From contig NW_005434594.1 of NCBI RefSeq assembly GCF_000315625.1, positions 172,216 to 236,215 of the forward strand: 64,000 bases of DNA. Direction: 5' to 3'. The DNA comes from Guillardia theta CCMP2712 (lineage: Eukaryota; Cryptophyceae; Pyrenomonadales; Geminigeraceae). How positions within the stretch are numbered: the first letter of the stretch is position 1; every line of letters begins with the position of its first letter. Shown piece by piece: positions 62,020 through 64,000 of this stretch. Position numbers and translations under genes: made by a program. The notes under the pieces are model-generated. The model saw nothing but the letters and a program-made list of their open reading frames with translations, was not told where the DNA came from and made no database searches.

Positions 62020-63444
62020 TCACTTGTAGACAAACTGGACACCTACAACTCCAGGCTTCTGCTGGTCCAGGCTCGAGTACCCCTGGGAGGAGGAGGCAGA
62101 GCAGTAACAGGAGGAGGAGGAGGAGGAGGAGGAGGAGGAGGAGTAATGACGAGGAGTGACGGAGAGGAGGAGGAAGAAAGAACGAGGAGAAGGAAACGAA
62201 AAGTCAAGTAGTGGAGAGGAGAGGAGAGGAGAGGAGAGGAGAGAAGAGGAGAGGAGAGGAGAGGAGAGGAGAGGAGAGGAGAGGAGAGGAGAGGAGAGGG
62301 AGAATAGTCAGCTATCATCTCAGCATGCTTGCATCTCCGACTCACCTCCTGTGCTTGCTCCAGCGGCAAGAACAGAGAAGAGAGGAAAAGACTGGGCCTG
62401 CAGTGGATAGTCAGCAGCTGTTGAGGAGGAGCAGGAGCAGGAGCAGTTGTTGTTGTTGTTGTTGTTGTTGTTGTTGATCGTGATGACGATGATGATCATA
62501 ATCATGATCATGATCATGATGATAATCATGATGATGTGTAGCCGGCACCTGATCCTTCCTACCCACGTCCATGCCTCGTCAAACCTCCGTTGCTTGCTCC
62601 ACAGCCCAGAGAGGTCAGCAGCGATCTGACTGACTTGAGAGCACTTGATAGACAGCTGAGAGTGAGGAGGAGGAGGGGAGCAGGGAAGAACGTCAGGTGG
62701 AGGAGGAGCAGGAGAGTTCCTCTACCTGACTTCGGTGGAAGTTGATGCCCAACAGGAGCTGAGCTGGTTTCGAGCCGTACCAGGACCCCAGCAGCACCCG
62801 TCCTCCTCGAGCTGTATGATCTAGAGCCGCCTGGAGCCCCCGCGGATTGCCCGTCACCTCAATGGAGAGGTCGATGTGCAGGCGGCGCTGCTGAAGCTCA
62901 GCTGGGGTGAGAACGTGCTTCACGCCCATTCTGCGAGCAAGGGCAGCCCGGGCCGGGTCGAGCTCGACAGCGACAACATGCTCGGGCCCGACGGTTTGGA
63001 CGAGGATGGAGCTGACGAGCAAGCCGATCATCCCCTGCCCGAAGACCGCGACTCGCTCGCCGACCATCGGGCGAGCATCCTGCACCAGGGAGAGAGCAGT
63101 CTCCACAGCTGGGAAGTAGCAGGCGTCTTCGTCAGAGATGTGCTCGGGGACGAGCATAGCGCCGTTGGCGCTGACGATGGCGTGAGATGAATGGGGAGAG
63201 AAGGAAAAGAGTCTTTTCCCCTCCCACTCCCTCGCTGATACTCCACTCCCTATCACCCTCCCCACCAGGGAGTAGCCGTAGGAAAGAGGATACGCCATTC
63301 GCTGCTCCTTCATGTCCTCTATGGTGGTATCCAGCTGGGCGTCCTCCTCGAACTCTCCTCGGAAAATCTTCAGCTCAGTCCCGCTGCTGACCTGCAGGAC
63401 GACGATGTGAGCCGAGGAGGGGGAACAGTACGAGGACGGGAACA

Positions 63445-63480
<36 letters not shown>

Positions 63481-63987
63481 GGGAGAAAGAAGATGGACAA
63501 GGTGAGAGAGGGGGGAGAGGAGAGGAAATGAGGAGGAGGAGGTAGAAGGGGATCTTAAGGGCGAGGAATGAAAATGAGGAGGAGGTAGAAGGGGATCTTG
63601 AGGGCGAGGAGGAAGGAAGATTACAGCAGAGCTGAGAGTCTGAAGAAGGAGCTCGTCCTTGGCGAGTCTGCTGTTGAGCTCGGCGACATCCTGCTCATAC
63701 CGGACCTTGACTTGCCGAGGACCAACGAACTCAAGGATTGCTCGCTCGTTGCTCACTCCTTCCTTTCTGCCTGTTTCCTCCTCCTCCTTCTTCTCTCCCT
63801 CCTTCTCCTTCTCTCCTCCCTCCTCTACCTCCTCCTCTCCTTGCAGCTGGAACAACAAGTCCTTGTTCTTGGCTACAATAGTTGCCCTGCTGGACTTGAG
63901 CCGGTCGATCCAGCCAGCAACGTTGCAGGAGCGCGAGTTCAAAGGTGCCAGGCCCCTCCCGAAGAAGTAAAGCATGCACTTCCTCAT
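62020..63987 (-). CDS. Medium-chain (zinc-type) alcohol dehydrogenase-like protein
   Basis: Five exons (63625-63987, 62726-63391, 62549-62655, 62346-62397, 62020-62061) total 410 codons. Landmarks of the MDR superfamily are ILEFVGPRQVKV, VSSGTELKIFRG, YPLSYGYSLVGRVIGSG and the Rossmann motif VAVFGQGMIGLL followed by VAVELDPARAALARRMG. The end reads LFLPLEQAQE and PGVVGVQFVYK, as in bacterial-type dehydrogenases. The conserved catalytic-zinc Cys of classical enzymes is not evident (SSGTE instead of a CGTD motif), as in some zinc-independent members. The first exon contains a Glu/Lys-rich low-complexity stretch that may be a small unremoved intron, and the true start may lie beyond the window. 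Substrate unknown. It is convergent with the kinase gene. Confidence 0.75.
62214..62300. repeat. GGAGA pentanucleotide microsatellite
   Basis: Near-perfect GGAGA units fill part of the small intron between exons ending at 62346 and starting at 62061 (minus strand). Confidence 0.9.
62443..62530. repeat. GTT and GATCAT microsatellites
   Basis: A GTT run followed by AT-rich GATCATGATCAT units lies in the intron between 62397 and 62549 of the dehydrogenase gene. Confidence 0.8.
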
Positions 63988-64000
63988 CGTAGACAGGGCG

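Overview
This looks like nuclear DNA of a eukaryotic alga, most likely a cryptophyte such as Guillardia theta. Most genes are split by GT-AG introns, many only 40-50 bases long. The repertoire is eukaryotic (UFM1, KRR1, an ALKBH8-type protein, an SK-like potassium channel). SHAQKYF MYB and RWP-RK regulators are typical of algae and plants. One gene product starts with a signal-peptide-like segment followed by a transit-peptide-like region, as expected for a plastid of secondary origin. Two runs of exactly 100 N mark a draft scaffold. I recognised no rRNA, tRNA, CRISPR, prokaryotic operon or viral gene.

Layout. 1-2.1 kb holds no gene, only GC-rich repeat-like DNA. 2.1-7.4 kb is a cluster of four SHAQKYF-class MYB-like genes, three with an identical DNA-binding domain. 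8.3-20.0 kb is probably one very large multi-exon gene: a cyclic-nucleotide-binding domain, a receiver-like domain, CHORD-like and zinc-ribbon-like exons, then ten C-x3-C-x4-C-x3-C motifs. Its introns are swollen by microsatellites. 20.4-21.3 kb is an orphan. 22.1-24.2 kb is a SufE-MnmA fusion probably made for the plastid. 24.7-25.4 kb is a WWE-domain gene, and 26.2-28.1 kb an SK-like channel. 28.7-32.3 kb holds two near-identical RWP-RK copies flanked by GC-rich islands. 33.0-35.1 kb is an armadillo-like gene, convergent with a 2154-residue ankyrin protein (35.2-41.9 kb). 43.7-44.8 kb is another orphan. Then come a PAF-acetylhydrolase-like esterase (45.6-48.1), KRR1 (48.6-50.6), an ALKBH8 homologue (51.2-54.3), UFM1 (54.9-55.7), a small orphan (55.9-56.3), a sugar kinase-nucleotidyltransferase fusion (57.9-61.8, cut by a gap) and a zinc-type alcohol dehydrogenase-like gene (62.0-64.0).

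Themes. Two proteins join consecutive biochemical steps in one chain: sulfur relay plus tRNA thiolation, and sugar phosphorylation plus nucleotide-sugar synthesis. SufE-MnmA and ALKBH8 both act on wobble-uridine tRNA modification, in different compartments. For many multi-exon genes I checked that exon lengths and phases sum to an open frame. That check exposed one-base discrepancies in KRR1 and ALKBH8, which may be assembly errors.
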